A DNA stretch of 64,000 nucleotides from Acinetobacter rongchengensis (GCF_003611475.1 NZ_RAXT01000003.1:156879-220878); one strand, 5' to 3'. Positions 36,344 through 47,019 are shown, numbered from the stretch's first letter. A program made the numbers and translations. Notes: generated from the letters alone by a model not told the origin.

Positions 36344-36437
36344 AGCTTAGGCTTCTATGTTAGTTCCCTTCTCTGGGACTAAAACCTTTAAAATTTCAGT
36401 CAGACTGAATAACTTTAGAAGGCTATCATTCCTCTAT

Positions 36438-36465
36438 GCAATATCTGCTTTATAGCAGATATTGC
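36438..36465. promoter_or_regulatory. Hairpin between pilJ and chpA without a T-run
   Basis: A perfect 11-bp inverted repeat GCAATATCTGC/GCAGATATTGC with a 6-base loop lies in the 143-bp gap between pilJ and chpA. Neither strand has the T-run of an intrinsic terminator after it. It may stabilise or process the upstream mRNA, or reduce read-through into chpA, adjusting kinase relative to receptor. Confidence 0.5.
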
Positions 36466-36486
36466 TTATATAGAGTACCAATCGTT

Positions 36487-38556
36487 TTATTCAGGTAATT
36501 TAAAGTCTGAAACAGATTGACGCAATGAATCCGCCATGTTCGCCAATTCAGAAACCGAACGCGCAGTATCAAACGTAGCACCTGTTGTTTGCGAAGTAAT
36601 TTCCTGTACGACATTCATCGTATTTGCGATATGACCTGCAGATGCAGATTGCAGTTTCGCAGACTCAGAAATACTCTCAATCAATTTCGCCAAGTTAGTA
36701 GATACTGTTTGAATCTCATCCAGTGCAACACCCGCATCTTTCGCAAGATTCGCACCACGTACAACCTCTGAAGTGGTTTGTTCCATCGAAATTACAGCTT
36801 CATTGGTATCCGTCTGAATCGTTTTAACCAGTGTTTCAATCTGCTTTGTTGCAGACGCTGAACGTTCCGCAAGACGCTGTACTTCATCGGCTACCACGGC
36901 GAAACCACGACCCGCTTCCCCTGCCATAGATGCTTGAATTGCAGCATTTAATGCCAAGATGTTGGTTTGGTCGGCAATATCGTTAATCAACGAGACAATG
37001 TTTCCAATCTCTTGAGAAGACTCACCCAAACGCTTAATACGCTTAGAAGTTTCTTGAATCTGCTCACGAATCGTATCCATACCCTCAATCGAACGGTTTA
37101 CAACATTTGCACCATTTGATGCAATTTGTACCGAACGCTGTGCTACTTCTGCTGATTCAGCAGCGTTTGCAGATACGTCATCGATTGACTGTGCAATCTC
37201 ATTAATCGCAGTAGATGCGCCTGCAATCTCTTGCGCCTGATGCTCAGATGCCTCAGCAAGCTGGTTGGTAATTTCTTGCGTGTTTTGGGTATATTGTGCA
37301 ACTTCTTGAGAAGTTTCGTTAATTCGAGAAACGAGGTCTCGTAATTGGTCAATCGCAAAGTTAATCGAGTCGGCAATTGCACCAGTAAAGTCTTCCGATA
37401 CTGTAGCATAAGAACGTAAGTCACCATCTGCCAAGTCTGCAATCTCATCCAGTAAACGTAAAATCGCATTTTGGTTACGGTCATATTCATCCTGTAAACG
37501 AGTTACACGAACTTTATCCGACACACTACGTAAAGAAAGGAGTTTAAATACTGCAAATAAGAACGCACCTAAAGCCAACAATAGAACCAATGCAGGTAAA
37601 ACAGTTCCTACACCAGTATTGATTGAAAGACGGTTTAAGCTGTTCAGCATGTTGTCTGATTCAGCAAAAATACTTGAAGCAGCTTGACGTACTTTGAAAA
37701 TTTGCTCTGAGTTTTTTAATACCGAAGTAGAAGCCAACTGAACAATTTCATTATAGTCAGACTTAATACTTTCTAATGATTCACGTAATTCAGGCTTATC
37801 AATACGTGTTACACCTAAATCTGGATTACCATTTAACTGCGCATTCAAATACGTACCAAATGTCTCGGTATCGGCATTGAAGTCTTCTGCTGATGCACGT
37901 GTATTATCAGAACCACCGAGTACAGAACCGATCGAACGTAAAATACGTTCCGCAATAAATACTTGGTTTTTCGCAATAACCACCTGTGTACTTGGCATAT
38001 TATCACGTGCCATCTGGTCAACCATTAAGTTGTACTCAGCCTGCATTCCAGGAATAGCATCAGCAACAGCAATGTTGGTGTCATATAATTGGTTAATGAC
38101 TTTTTGTTGTGATGAAATTTGATCGATATCAGCAGAAACTTTTGCCCAAATTTTTTCAGCATTCGCAAGTTCTTTAGAAGAAACATGAATGTCTTTAACA
38201 ACATCTAAGTTCTCTTGGAATTTTTTCTGAGAAGCCACAAGTGCTTGAATTGATTCTTTAGAACCAGAATCTGTCGCATCTTTAGCTTGACGCGATAAAG
38301 TTTGAGATAAAAGTTTTAACTCACCCAAACTACGCGTTAAATCGTTATTTCGAGGAACCGTATAGAACAAAATTAAGAGTACGATCAGTGCAATTACAAT
38401 ACTGACGATTGCCATTTGAATGAAAGGCTTCGATTTATCGCTTTCTCCAAATAACTTAGCAAACTCATCAATTCTTGATTTCGTTTTAGTTAATATGCCC
38501 GGACTACTTTTTTGAGCAGTATCCCCTGTATTTTTCTTTTTTAGTTTAAAGCCCAT
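36487..38556 (-). CDS. pilJ: PilJ: methyl-accepting chemoreceptor for type IV pili
   Basis: A 689-residue receptor. A cytosolic N-terminal tail of about 45 residues precedes TM1 (about 47-67). The periplasmic sensor part (about 68-312) is followed by TM2 (about 316-340), a HAMP-like region, and the long signalling coiled coil. The receptor tip is typical: [40 protein letters not shown] near 535-575. PilJ senses surface contact or pilus state and drives ChpA. The N-terminal tail before TM1 is longer than in most receptors. It lies downstream of pilI with 46 bp between. Confidence 0.95.
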   Translation of the reverse strand: MGFKLKKKNTGDTAQKSSPGILTKTKSRIDEFAKLFGESDKSKPFIQMAIVSIVIALIVLLILFYTVPRNNDLTRSLGELKLLSQTLSRQAKDATDSGSKESIQALVASQKKFQENLDVVKDIHVSSKELANAEKIWAKVSADIDQISSQQKVINQLYDTNIAVADAIPGMQAEYNLMVDQMARDNMPSTQVVIAKNQVFIAERILRSIGSVLGGSDNTRASAEDFNADTETFGTYLNAQLNGNPDLGVTRIDKPELRESLESIKSDYNEIVQLASTSVLKNSEQIFKVRQAASSIFAESDNMLNSLNRLSINTGVGTVLPALVLLLALGAFLFAVFKLLSLRSVSDKVRVTRLQDEYDRNQNAILRLLDEIADLADGDLRSYATVSEDFTGAIADSINFAIDQLRDLVSRINETSQEVAQYTQNTQEITNQLAEASEHQAQEIAGASTAINEIAQSIDDVSANAAESAEVAQRSVQIASNGANVVNRSIEGMDTIREQIQETSKRIKRLGESSQEIGNIVSLINDIADQTNILALNAAIQASMAGEAGRGFAVVADEVQRLAERSASATKQIETLVKTIQTDTNEAVISMEQTTSEVVRGANLAKDAGVALDEIQTVSTNLAKLIESISESAKLQSASAGHIANTMNVVQEITSQTTGATFDTARSVSELANMADSLRQSVSDFKLPE

Positions 38557-38602
38557 TCAGCTTCTCCCGATTCGCTTAACTCTTAATTTGTTGGCGTCAA
38601 AG

Positions 38603-39139
38603 CTAGTTTATAAATTTTTCTGATGCATTCATGTATTGAGGATCATTCAACAAACGACTAAATAAGAATACATTCCATGCTTGATTGTGCTGTTGGAAAT
38701 ACCCTTGACAATACGATTGTAGGTTTTCTTCTAAATGATTATTTTTAGAGAAAAAACCTTTTTTATTAAAATGCTGAATCCCCAAGACTTGATCTACGAC
38801 CAAACCGACATAATGGTCATTATGGCTAATGCATAAGACTTTTTGAGTAGGTAAAAATTGGCTTCTTTGCCCCGTTAAATAAAAAGCCAAATCGGAAACT
38901 GACAATAACCGTCCGCGAATATTCGCTAAACCTTTAACCCAGCCCTGAACATTTGGAACTGGTGTATATTTCGGCGGATATATAACTTCCGAAACTTCCC
39001 CTAATGGAGCAACAAAATATTGCCCCATCATTTCAAACGCAATGCCTGACCATCGATTTACTTCACTATCGCTGTCTGCGTAATTTTTATTGCCCCGCTT
39101 AGACAACCGAAGTAATTCGATAAATCCATTCGCTGCCAT
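38603..39139 (-). CDS. pilI: PilI: CheW-type coupling protein
   Basis: A 178-residue CheW-domain protein. WSGIAFEMMGQYFVAPLGEVSEVI (about 31-54) and VQGWVKGLANIRGRLLSVSDLAFYL (about 64-88) are the CheW signatures; VGLVVDQVLGIQHF follows near 111-124. It couples PilJ to ChpA. It starts 3 bp after pilH, so translation is probably coupled. The ATG at 39139 follows a pilH 3' end rich in AGCAGG, which supplies the ribosome-binding site. Confidence 0.93.
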   Translation of the reverse strand: MAANGFIELLRLSKRGNKNYADSDSEVNRWSGIAFEMMGQYFVAPLGEVSEVIYPPKYTPVPNVQGWVKGLANIRGRLLSVSDLAFYLTGQRSQFLPTQKVLCISHNDHYVGLVVDQVLGIQHFNKKGFFSKNNHLEENLQSYCQGYFQQHNQAWNVFLFSRLLNDPQYMNASEKFIN

Positions 39140-39142
39140 ATA

Positions 39143-39511
39143 TTATCCTGCTTGGAGATATTGCTTAATCGTATTGATTAGCTGATTCTCATCTATAGGT
39201 TTTGTTAAATAATCGCAAGCACCTTGGCGTTTGCCCCACACACGATCAGTTTCTTGGTCTTTTGTACTTACTATCACAATTGGAATATGCTTTGTAGTCG
39301 CACTGCGTGCAATTTGTCGTGTCGCCTGAAATCCATTTACACCAGGCATCACAACATCCATCAGTACTAGATCAGGTAATTCAGCTTGAGCCAAAGTTAC
39401 TCCATCTGCACCATTTGTTGCTTCAAGAACCTCGAATCCATGTTTTGTTAGAATTTCTTTAAATCTAAACATTTCAGTTGGTGAATCATCAACAATTAAG
39501 ATTCTCGCCAT
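39143..39511 (-). CDS. pilH: PilH: CheY-like response regulator
   Basis: A 122-residue single receiver domain. Metal-binding Asp pair is in LIVDDSPTEM, phospho-acceptor Asp in LVLMDVVMPGVNG (about residue 52), Thr/Ser and Lys in VIVSTKD and YLTKPID. The ATG at 39511 is chosen because GGGGA lies 6-10 bp upstream; an in-frame TTG four codons earlier would place the ribosome-binding site inside the gene. In the family PilH affects pilus retraction. Lies between pilG and pilI. Confidence 0.95.
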   Translation of the reverse strand: MARILIVDDSPTEMFRFKEILTKHGFEVLEATNGADGVTLAQAELPDLVLMDVVMPGVNGFQATRQIARSATTKHIPIVIVSTKDQETDRVWGKRQGACDYLTKPIDENQLINTIKQYLQAG

Positions 39512-39532
39512 TATTTTCCCCAAAATTAATCT

Positions 39533-39916
39533 TTAAGCACTTACATGATTGCGAATAGCATTTAATAATTCATCTTTACTAAATGGTTTTGTTAAATATT
39601 CGTCTGAACCAACAACACGCCCCTTTGCTTGATCAAACAGACCATCTTTACTTGAAAGCATGATAACTGGAATATTTTGATAATTTTGAGAATTTTTAAT
39701 TAAAGCGCAAGTTTGATAACCATCTAATCGTGGCATCATAATATCTACAAATACGATATCGGGATTTGCTTCTGCAATTTTAGACAGTGCCTCGAAACCA
39801 TCTACAGCAGTCACAACTTCACAACCTTCTCTTTGCAATAATGTTTCAGCAGTACGACGAATAGTTTTTGAATCATCGATAACCATGACTTTTAGATTTT
39901 GAAATTTATCGTCCAT
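39533..39916 (-). CDS. pilG: PilG: CheY-like response regulator
   Basis: A 127-residue single receiver domain and first gene of the leftward operon. MVIDDSKTIRRTAETLL holds the acidic pair; IVFVDIMMPRLDG holds the acceptor Asp (about residue 58); IMLSSKDG and YLTKPFSKDEL complete the site. PilG promotes pilus extension in P. aeruginosa and interacts with the cyclic-AMP branch there. AAAGGGG precedes the ATG. The promoter of the whole operon should lie in the 285 bp to the right, shared with the divergent gene at 40202. Confidence 0.95.
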   Translation of the reverse strand: MDDKFQNLKVMVIDDSKTIRRTAETLLQREGCEVVTAVDGFEALSKIAEANPDIVFVDIMMPRLDGYQTCALIKNSQNYQNIPVIMLSSKDGLFDQAKGRVVGSDEYLTKPFSKDELLNAIRNHVSA

Positions 39917-40201
39917 TTAATGCCCCTTTCCGCTAGCTTGGATTGAATTGTGCTGAACAGATTTATTTTTACAATTAATCAGCTTTTTTTAACATATATT
40001 AACGCACTTTACCAATAAACATTTCTTGTCATAAATCGCATTACACGAACAAAACACAGTAAAGCTCACATTAAAAAAAACATTCTGTCTTGTTTTATAA
40101 CTTTATTGTTTATTAAAATTTTGTAAACACATAAGATGATCATAGACTGATTTCAAAACCAAGTAAATCAATTTAGTTTTTTGGGGGATGGTAGGCGTTA
40201 A

Positions 40202-40840
40202 ATGGATAAGAAAATCTATTATCAAAATCTAGGTTTAACAACAAAAAAAATAACTCACATGTTTTTATCGACTATTCTGTTTTGTACTTGCACCATGATC
40301 CATGCAGAGCAACAACCGAAAGCAGAATGGTACAGATATTACGATAAAAATGGAGTTGCTAATATTAGTACTTCTGTTACACCCGCCCATATCAAATATG
40401 GATATGAAGCTTTAGATCGCAACATGCAGGTGATTAAACGTAACAAAGCCTATAGTGTAGAACGAGACTTACAACAATCTACATCACGTGCATCAGAAGT
40501 TCGAAAATTAGAACAAGACGCGCGTTTAAAACGTGCTTATGGTAACTCAACTGTTGCGACAAATAAGAAAAACGAAATTTTGCAAAACATCAAGCAACAA
40601 ATAAATTTGCAAAATCAAAATCTTAAGCAACTACAAAACGATCGAATTATATTAAAAAGACAAGAAATGGAGTATTACCGTAAAGGGAATACCGTGCCCG
40701 TCATTTTAAAAGACCGAATCAAATACAACGCGGAAAACATTGCCCGAAGCAAAGAATATATTGGGAATTTACAAAACAATTATCAAAGTACACAAAGCTA
40801 CTATGATGACATTATCAACCGCTTAAAAAGGCTAGAATAA
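40202..40840 (+). CDS. Exported coiled-coil protein with DUF4124-like N-terminal segment
   Basis: A 212-residue protein. The N-terminus has a basic leader of about 19 residues before a hydrophobic signal (MFLSTILFCTCTMIHAEQ, cleavage near residue 36). Then EWYRYYDKNGVANISTSVTPAHIKYGYEALD resembles DUF4124 (a W/Y-R-Y-x-D-x-x-G-x pattern). The rest (about 90-212) is Gln/Asn/Lys-rich and predicted coiled coil. The in-frame ATG at residue 20 would give a shorter leader but has no ribosome-binding site. It is divergent from pilG, so a periplasmic role linked to pili is conceivable, not shown. Confidence 0.72.
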   Translation: MDKKIYYQNLGLTTKKITHMFLSTILFCTCTMIHAEQQPKAEWYRYYDKNGVANISTSVTPAHIKYGYEALDRNMQVIKRNKAYSVERDLQQSTSRASEVRKLEQDARLKRAYGNSTVATNKKNEILQNIKQQINLQNQNLKQLQNDRIILKRQEMEYYRKGNTVPVILKDRIKYNAENIARSKEYIGNLQNNYQSTQSYYDDIINRLKRLE

Positions 40841-41134
40841 TGAAAATATAACTATAAAAATAACAGGATTAATCAACCATATATTTAAGATATTCTAATA
40901 AATATATTTGCAATATTGTTTGCTCAAAATGCTCAATTTCTTACTTTTTTGAAAATCAGACAACACAACCCAAAGTCAGTCGAATAGTTTAAATCTTATT
41001 CTTCACAATAAAATTACAGTAAATTTAAATAAACAGCGGTGGTTATTTTAAATCAAGCCAAGATTATAAATGTTCAGCTGATTTTTTTATCGTATAATCT
41101 CTGCTTTAAATCTAAGAATTTTAGGACAGTTTCC

Positions 41135-42850
41135 ATGCGCGCGAGTCGCTTTTTATTTGCAACGTTAAGAGAAACCCCAAACGATGCTGAAGTTATTTCA
41201 CATCAGCTGATGTTACGTGCTGGGATGATTCGTAAATTGGCATCAGGGTTGTACAATTGGTTGCCAATGGGTGTACGTGTGTTAAATAAAGTTGAAGCGA
41301 TTGTTCGTGAAGAAATGAACCGTGCAGGCGCTTTGGAAACATTAATGCCCGTTACACAACCTGCGTCACTTTGGGAAGAGTCTGGTCGTTATGTACAATA
41401 CGGTCCTGAACTATTACGCTTTAAAGATCGTCATAGCAATGATTTCGTGCTTGGCCCAACGCATGAAGAGGTCATTACTGACTTAGCACGTAATGAACTA
41501 CAAAGTTACAAACAACTTCCAATAAATTTCTATCAAATTCAAACCAAATTCCGTGATGAAATTCGTCCACGTTTCGGTGTAATGCGTTCACGTGAATTTA
41601 TTATGAAAGATGCATATTCATTTCATGTTGATCAAGCTTCGTTACAAGAAACTTATGATGTCATGTATGACACTTATTGCCGTATTTTCTCTCGATTAGG
41701 CTTAAATTTCCGTCCTGTTCAAGCGGATACAGGTTCAATTGGTGGTTCAGGCTCACATGAATTTCATGTACTTGCATCAAGTGGTGAGGATGATATTGCA
41801 TTCTCTACAGAATCAGATTTTGCTGCCAATGTCGAAATGGCAGAAGCGATATTAGTGGGACAGCGTCTTGCGCCAACAAAACCGCTTGAAATTGTTGATA
41901 CACCAAATCAAAAAACCATTGCTGACGTTTCTGCGTTCTTGAACGCTGATCCCGCCCATTCAGTAAAAGCATTATTGGTTCAAGGTATTGCAGATGAAAA
42001 CGGTAAAATACCTGTTGTTGCTTTGTTTCTGCGTGGTGATCACGAACTCAATGAAATTAAAGTTGAAAAGCACCCTCTAATTGCAAGCCCATTAACTTTT
42101 GCGACCGAACAACAAATTCAAGACAATGGTTTAGTCACAGGTTTCTGTGGCCCTCAAGGTCTCGTAGAAAAAGGGTTAACTGTTATCATTGACCGTGCTG
42201 CATCTGTACTATCTGACTTTGTTGCTGGCGCAAATGAAGTAGATAAACATGCTGTTGGGGTCAACTGGGAGCGTGATGCTCAGTTTACTGAAGTATATGA
42301 CCTACGTAATGTCGTTGAAGGTGATCCGTCTCCAGATGGCAAAGGAACAATTCAAATTAAACGTGGTATCGAAGTCGGTCATATTTTCCAATTGGGTCAG
42401 AAATACTCAGAAGCACTCAACTGTAAAGTTTTGGGTGAAGATGGTAGACCATTGGTTGTGACGATGGGTTGTTATGGTATTGGTGTAACGCGTGTTGTTG
42501 CATCTGCAATCGAACAAAACTTTGATGATAAGGGCATCATTTGGCCAGCTGCTATTGCGCCTTTTGAAGTTGCGATTGTTCCAATGAATGCTCACAAATC
42601 TCCACGTACTGTTGAAGCAGCAGAAGCTTTGTATGCTGAATTGCAAGCTGCGGGTTATGACGTACTTTTAGATGATCGTAATGAACGACCTGGTGTTAAA
42701 TTCTCTGATCTTGAGCTTACGGGTATTCCGCACCGTATCGTGATTGGTGAAAAAGGCTTAGATGCTGGTACTTTCGAGTATAAAGGTCGTAAAGATGCTG
42801 AGTCTGTTAATTTAAGCAAAGCAGAATTATTGGCTAAATTAGTGAAATAA
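41135..42850 (+). CDS. proS: Prolyl-tRNA synthetase
   Basis: 571 residues from the ATG at 41135, which has TTAGGA 8-13 bp upstream; the frame is open to 41039 but that extension is not conserved. It is a class II synthetase of bacterial type: [35 protein letters not shown] at the start, motif 2 [19 protein letters not shown] near 139-157, an inserted editing domain in the middle (about 225-400), motif 3 [16 protein letters not shown] near 445-460, and the anticodon-binding domain at the end. Length matches E. coli ProS. Single gene with a strong bidirectional terminator after it. Confidence 0.97.
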   Translation: MRASRFLFATLRETPNDAEVISHQLMLRAGMIRKLASGLYNWLPMGVRVLNKVEAIVREEMNRAGALETLMPVTQPASLWEESGRYVQYGPELLRFKDRHSNDFVLGPTHEEVITDLARNELQSYKQLPINFYQIQTKFRDEIRPRFGVMRSREFIMKDAYSFHVDQASLQETYDVMYDTYCRIFSRLGLNFRPVQADTGSIGGSGSHEFHVLASSGEDDIAFSTESDFAANVEMAEAILVGQRLAPTKPLEIVDTPNQKTIADVSAFLNADPAHSVKALLVQGIADENGKIPVVALFLRGDHELNEIKVEKHPLIASPLTFATEQQIQDNGLVTGFCGPQGLVEKGLTVIIDRAASVLSDFVAGANEVDKHAVGVNWERDAQFTEVYDLRNVVEGDPSPDGKGTIQIKRGIEVGHIFQLGQKYSEALNCKVLGEDGRPLVVTMGCYGIGVTRVVASAIEQNFDDKGIIWPAAIAPFEVAIVPMNAHKSPRTVEAAEALYAELQAAGYDVLLDDRNERPGVKFSDLELTGIPHRIVIGEKGLDAGTFEYKGRKDAESVNLSKAELLAKLVK

Positions 42851-42868
42851 ACTTTCAGCTTATCCATC

Positions 42869-42896
42869 AAAAAACCCGCTGAGTGCGGGTTTTTTG
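42869..42896. terminator. Bidirectional terminator between proS and the halogenase gene
   Basis: A perfect stem AAAAAACCCGC/GCGGGTTTTTT with a 5-base loop lies between two convergent genes. T-runs on both strands allow it to end proS and the six-gene leftward block. Confidence 0.92.
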
Positions 42897-42912
42897 ATGC
42901 AATTAATACCTA

Positions 42913-44418
42913 TTAACTAGGCTGCAAACCCAAACGTTGATATATATCGTTAATTTCCTTAGCTAATTTTTGACGCTGCTGAGAAGTTAAATCCATCAAT
43001 TCAGGCACTGTCACTTCGGCTTTTATATGCCCCAATGCTTGTGCTATCGCTAACCAACTATATGTTCCAAAATGATGCATTAAATCCATTTGATATTCTA
43101 TAAAATCATAATCACGTGGTGTCCGGTATTTCCAAATCTCTTTCAATTCTTTATATTTTTCTGACATTGGCATATTGACTGTAGATTTCCAAAACTCTGT
43201 ATCAGCACGCTGAGTGTCATAATGCATTCTTATAAAATCTGCGATACCTTGCCAAGAATTTTGATTTTGTTGATTATAAAATTTCACTAGATCTCGAGAT
43301 ACAATACCAGCAGAATTTAAAATAATTTGGTCGAAAACTTCGAGTTGTAAAAGCATTTGTCCAATCGATGTTGCCTCTAATGGCTCAACGAAACCTGATG
43401 CTAACCCAACTGCCAACACATTTTTGATCCAAATATTTTCGTAATACCCCGCCTCAAACTTAATAATTTTAATTGGGTCAATATGGTAGCCTAACCACCG
43501 TTCCACTTCATCAACAGCTTTTTCTGGACTAATAAAAGAATCATTAAAAACATAACCCGCACCTATCCGCTCTTGTAGAGGAATTTGCCATACCCACCCA
43601 CTACTCATGGCTGTAGATCGCGTGACCAGTTCAGGATTCTTTAGACTGTGTTGCAAATGAAATGGTATAGCAGTATTCATCACTAATTTATCAGACAAGG
43701 ATACCCATTCACTATTAAAATGTTTACTAATAAAAATTCTAGAAAAACCTGAAGCATCTATGACAAAGTCAGTTTTAATTTTTTGATTATTCACTTCTAA
43801 AAATTCGATGTCTCCACCTTGAGCATTTACAAAAATTTGATCGACCTTTCCTTCGATATATTTGATATTGCGATTCAAAGCAATTTTCTTTAAATATTGT
43901 GCAACCTTATAAGTGTCAAAATGAAAAGATGACAAAAAATTATGATCTTTCATATTGACAAACATATCTGTAATATTTTGCTGCGAGGTGTTTTCCTCTC
44001 TTAGTTTTATCGAATCCACAATATTAGAGACAGGCACATTATGATTTGCTAAAACAGATAATATTGGGTAATAACCTTTTGTTTTTTCATGCTTATTCAA
44101 ATAAGGAAACATATGATAATACATATCATCTGGTTTCCCTGTTCGCCACCCCTCATATACAAAACCCAATTTATGTACAGCACCTGTTTCTTGCATAAAT
44201 TCAAGAAAAGGGATTTCCAAACGAATAAGGCTACTCATAAAATTGAGAACTCCCCCTTCACCCACACCAATTGTTGGAATGTCAGGAGTCGCAATTACAC
44301 AAATTTCAACATTCTCTTTTAAACTCTTTCTCATTTGAAGAGCCGAAAACCAACCTGCAGTTCCTGCTCCAACAATACAAACTCGCTTTATCTCATTAAA
44401 ATTAATCATATTTATCAA
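42913..44418 (-). CDS. Flavin-dependent tryptophan-halogenase family protein
   Basis: A 501-residue FAD enzyme of the tryptophan halogenase family. Seen: FAD-binding VGAGTAGW (16-23), GVGEGG (51-56), the Lys that guides hypohalous acid in this family (K83 in HKLGF), the WxWxIP motif (WVWQIP, 275-280) and the catalytic-Glu region EPLEATSIG (E348). So it looks complete and active. Such enzymes need reduced flavin and halide ion. It has no signal peptide and is cytosolic. It is the last gene of a leftward block behind five exported proteins, 132 bp from the nearest. Substrate unknown: free tryptophan, or a tryptophan or indole in another molecule. Confidence 0.9.
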   Translation of the reverse strand: MINMINFNEIKRVCIVGAGTAGWFSALQMRKSLKENVEICVIATPDIPTIGVGEGGVLNFMSSLIRLEIPFLEFMQETGAVHKLGFVYEGWRTGKPDDMYYHMFPYLNKHEKTKGYYPILSVLANHNVPVSNIVDSIKLREENTSQQNITDMFVNMKDHNFLSSFHFDTYKVAQYLKKIALNRNIKYIEGKVDQIFVNAQGGDIEFLEVNNQKIKTDFVIDASGFSRIFISKHFNSEWVSLSDKLVMNTAIPFHLQHSLKNPELVTRSTAMSSGWVWQIPLQERIGAGYVFNDSFISPEKAVDEVERWLGYHIDPIKIIKFEAGYYENIWIKNVLAVGLASGFVEPLEATSIGQMLLQLEVFDQIILNSAGIVSRDLVKFYNQQNQNSWQGIADFIRMHYDTQRADTEFWKSTVNMPMSEKYKELKEIWKYRTPRDYDFIEYQMDLMHHFGTYSWLAIAQALGHIKAEVTVPELMDLTSQQRQKLAKEINDIYQRLGLQPS

Positions 44419-44550
44419 ATAATTACTTCACACTCTTAATTATTACTTTTAACTTTTACAACCTTTTTAATCAAGTATAATTAAATAAACTATCTCATAA
44501 TTCTAGACAGATATTTTCAATCATCTCACCTAATACAATAATGAAGTAAA

Positions 44551-45498
44551 TTACATTCCTTTAATTGTCGTTTTTAAATTTGTCACACTTGCACCCGACA
44601 ATCCAAACGATCCCATCGTACTATTACTTAAACCAGCAAAACTAGTATCTGTCTGTCCTTGGACACCTAGCATAAGATTATTTATACCTATATCCATTTT
44701 ACTTGAAGTTCCAACATTACCAATCACCATACCTGATGGTTCAAAACCCGCATAAAAATTATCAAGTAAAAAACCTGTTGTTGGATTCGTTGCAGTCATT
44801 TTGAAGTCAAAAGCAGCACTTGTATTTCCTGATACCAAGCTTATAGGACAACTGGTCGAGCAAATTGCTTTTATTGCTCCATGAAAAAGAAACATTCTAT
44901 TTTGAGGTGCATTACCTAATTGTATATTCATAGACGGCTTATTTGTATCATGAAACAGAATATCCAATTTATTGGATGCACTCCCCACTGTTAATAACTT
45001 ATATACATCTGAATTTAGAACAGTACCGGTATAAATTAGTTTTTGTGTAGTAGGTGTTGATGTTGAGTTTGCTCCTGCTAGATAAATTGCAAAAGGAGAT
45101 AAACTTATCCCAGAAATATTTTGACCAAATTTAAAGTTTATATTGCTAAAAGGATGACCATTATTACCATCCGTATCTAAAGATATTTGTATTGTTGGAG
45201 AAGCACTGGCTCCTATAAAATCTAACGTCACAGGCGTATTTGCAGCACTTCCAGCTAATACATAAGATGCCGACCCAGCATAATTTGCACTAGTTTTTAG
45301 TAAGTGATCTGCTGGTAATCCATTACTATCAATAATAGATGCCTGATTGATTTGGACCCTACTTACACCTAGGTTTATATTAAAACCATCCTGTCCTGTA
45401 GATGCAGATAAATCTGCATCATCCATTGCTTCTAAAGCAAATGCTGACTGACTCATTGCAACTGCAATACAACAGCAATATCTTTTTATTTTTTTCAT
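44551..45498 (-). CDS. Exported protein with shared post-signal motif (DUF6160/Fil-like), member 5
   Basis: A 315-residue exported protein. A signal peptide (MKKIKRYCCCIAVAMSQSAFA, cleavage after about 21) is followed at once by LEAMDDADLSASTGQDGFNINLG (22-44), the motif shared by all five members of this block. The mature part is beta-rich, Ser/Asn/Gly-rich, and has one Cys pair (ICSTSC). No membrane anchor or C-terminal barrel strand was recognised. Order in the block is 709-238-798-477-315 residues, then the halogenase. It starts 87 bp after the 477-residue member. Probably cell-surface or periplasmic; function unknown. Confidence 0.75.
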   Translation of the reverse strand: MKKIKRYCCCIAVAMSQSAFALEAMDDADLSASTGQDGFNINLGVSRVQINQASIIDSNGLPADHLLKTSANYAGSASYVLAGSAANTPVTLDFIGASASPTIQISLDTDGNNGHPFSNINFKFGQNISGISLSPFAIYLAGANSTSTPTTQKLIYTGTVLNSDVYKLLTVGSASNKLDILFHDTNKPSMNIQLGNAPQNRMFLFHGAIKAICSTSCPISLVSGNTSAAFDFKMTATNPTTGFLLDNFYAGFEPSGMVIGNVGTSSKMDIGINNLMLGVQGQTDTSFAGLSNSTMGSFGLSGASVTNLKTTIKGM

Positions 45499-45585
45499 TT
45501 GCCCTAATCCTTAAGACAATTTTGTTTGATTAACTTTAGGTGAAATTACATTCAGCCGCAAATACATTTCGATAAAGTGTCATTT

Positions 45586-47019
45586 TTAGCAGAATTTTAA
45601 GCTACCATAACAGTTACTGACTGGTTTTTGGTTATTATCCAAAAGCAAGTTATTTAATGTCATCACCGCACGGGCATTGTCTGCAAGGGTAATTGAACCA
45701 ATACCTTGATAAATTGGAGCGCCAGTTAGTGCATTCCATGTATTAGCTGCGCCTAGGTTAATATTATTTTGGGATAAATAATTGGTAATAAAAGTACCAA
45801 TTTGTGGTAAAACATCATCCATATTAATACCTGCAGTTGGATTCAATGCTCCAAAATCTAAAGGATCTTTAAAAGATAACCACCATCCAGGCTGTGCTAC
45901 ATCAGCAGCATCACTGCCAGGCCACTTCACTGCTGCATTTTGTAAGCTTAAATAACCGCCACTGGTAATTGGCAAATTATGAATTAGGCTGAAATTTTGT
46001 TTTACCGCGACATTTGCTTTTAAATTTTTAATATACGAACAACCTGATGCATTTGGAGTTGCAGCACACCCTGCTGCTGTTGTTCCTTCCGCCCCCATAT
46101 AGAAAGTCGCATTATTTACCGTTAAAATAGCAGAATCCAATAACATTTTAATTGCCCCACTATCCGCGCCAATTGAGATCGTAGGAATTGGAACATCATT
46201 AACAACCAAGTTAAGCTGCGACATACGATTACCAGATACTACAGTTTCAGGGAAATTAAAATTCACCGTTTGCTTAGGAACTTGTATACCCCAAGGCTTA
46301 CCGCCATTAGTAGAAGACTGCATAGCAGCAGCATCTGTAAATACCGTTCTTGGAAATAAACCTAATGCTGTAATTTTTGCAAAAATACGCTGGTCTTCAG
46401 TAGTACCAAAGTAAGCTGGATCCGTAAATGCATTGACTGGTGTTTGAGCAACTTTAAGAAATCCACTAAAAGTTTTTATTCCATCCGTAGGATTTTGCAC
46501 ATTTTCAGTCCCAGCAGAGAGATAACCCATTATTTTTTCAGCACTTAAACGAAATCCAGACACTTCTCTTGTCGATGCTGAATTTGGATTTTTGATTGCG
46601 AACTCTAAAAAAGGATTGGTAATTTCCGCACTGGTACTCGCTCGTCCTTTGGTCCAAGTTGGTGTTCCACTTGCATCTTTTGCATCAGGTAAGCCACTCA
46701 ATGATATATTTGACATGTCAATATCACATGCCCCTACACCATTTACACCACCACAACCAAGTTGTAAATTTTTAATATTCGCATTCAATTCTACTTTTGC
46801 CTCAAGACCGAGTTTATAGAAACCATAATCCGAGGTTGTAGCACCAACACCCGCACCTGATGGTCCAGTAAAACCCAGTGACAATAAGGCTTGGCCTGTT
46901 TGTTCAGACAACTCACTATCTGTTAATTCATGCATTTGAGAGGCTGCACAAACAGAAGTTGATATAGCTGCAGTCAAAATGCCCAGTGCAAGTTTAGATT
47001 TATATATTTTTTTCATCAT
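45586..47019 (-). CDS. Exported protein with shared post-signal motif (DUF6160/Fil-like), member 4
   Basis: A 477-residue exported protein; AAAGGA lies a few bases before the ATG. Signal peptide to about residue 25 (STSVCA), then MHELTDSELSEQTGQALLSLGF (29-50), the block motif with GQALL in place of GQDGV. Cys pairs occur as CGGVNGVGAC, CAATPNASGC and a C-terminal CYGSLKFC. The last two residues before the stop are Phe-Cys, as if a disulfide loop closes the protein. Sequence between is beta-rich with many Asn, Thr and Gly. It is 12 bp from the preceding member. Function unknown. Confidence 0.75.
   Translation of the reverse strand: MMKKIYKSKLALGILTAAISTSVCAASQMHELTDSELSEQTGQALLSLGFTGPSGAGVGATTSDYGFYKLGLEAKVELNANIKNLQLGCGGVNGVGACDIDMSNISLSGLPDAKDASGTPTWTKGRASTSAEITNPFLEFAIKNPNSASTREVSGFRLSAEKIMGYLSAGTENVQNPTDGIKTFSGFLKVAQTPVNAFTDPAYFGTTEDQRIFAKITALGLFPRTVFTDAAAMQSSTNGGKPWGIQVPKQTVNFNFPETVVSGNRMSQLNLVVNDVPIPTISIGADSGAIKMLLDSAILTVNNATFYMGAEGTTAAGCAATPNASGCSYIKNLKANVAVKQNFSLIHNLPITSGGYLSLQNAAVKWPGSDAADVAQPGWWLSFKDPLDFGALNPTAGINMDDVLPQIGTFITNYLSQNNINLGAANTWNALTGAPIYQGIGSITLADNARAVMTLNNLLLDNNQKPVSNCYGSLKFC

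Noticed and set aside
41039..41134. Longer N-terminus for proS
   Set aside because: The extension is hydrophobic and not like ProS; the ATG at 41135 has a good ribosome-binding site and gives the standard length.
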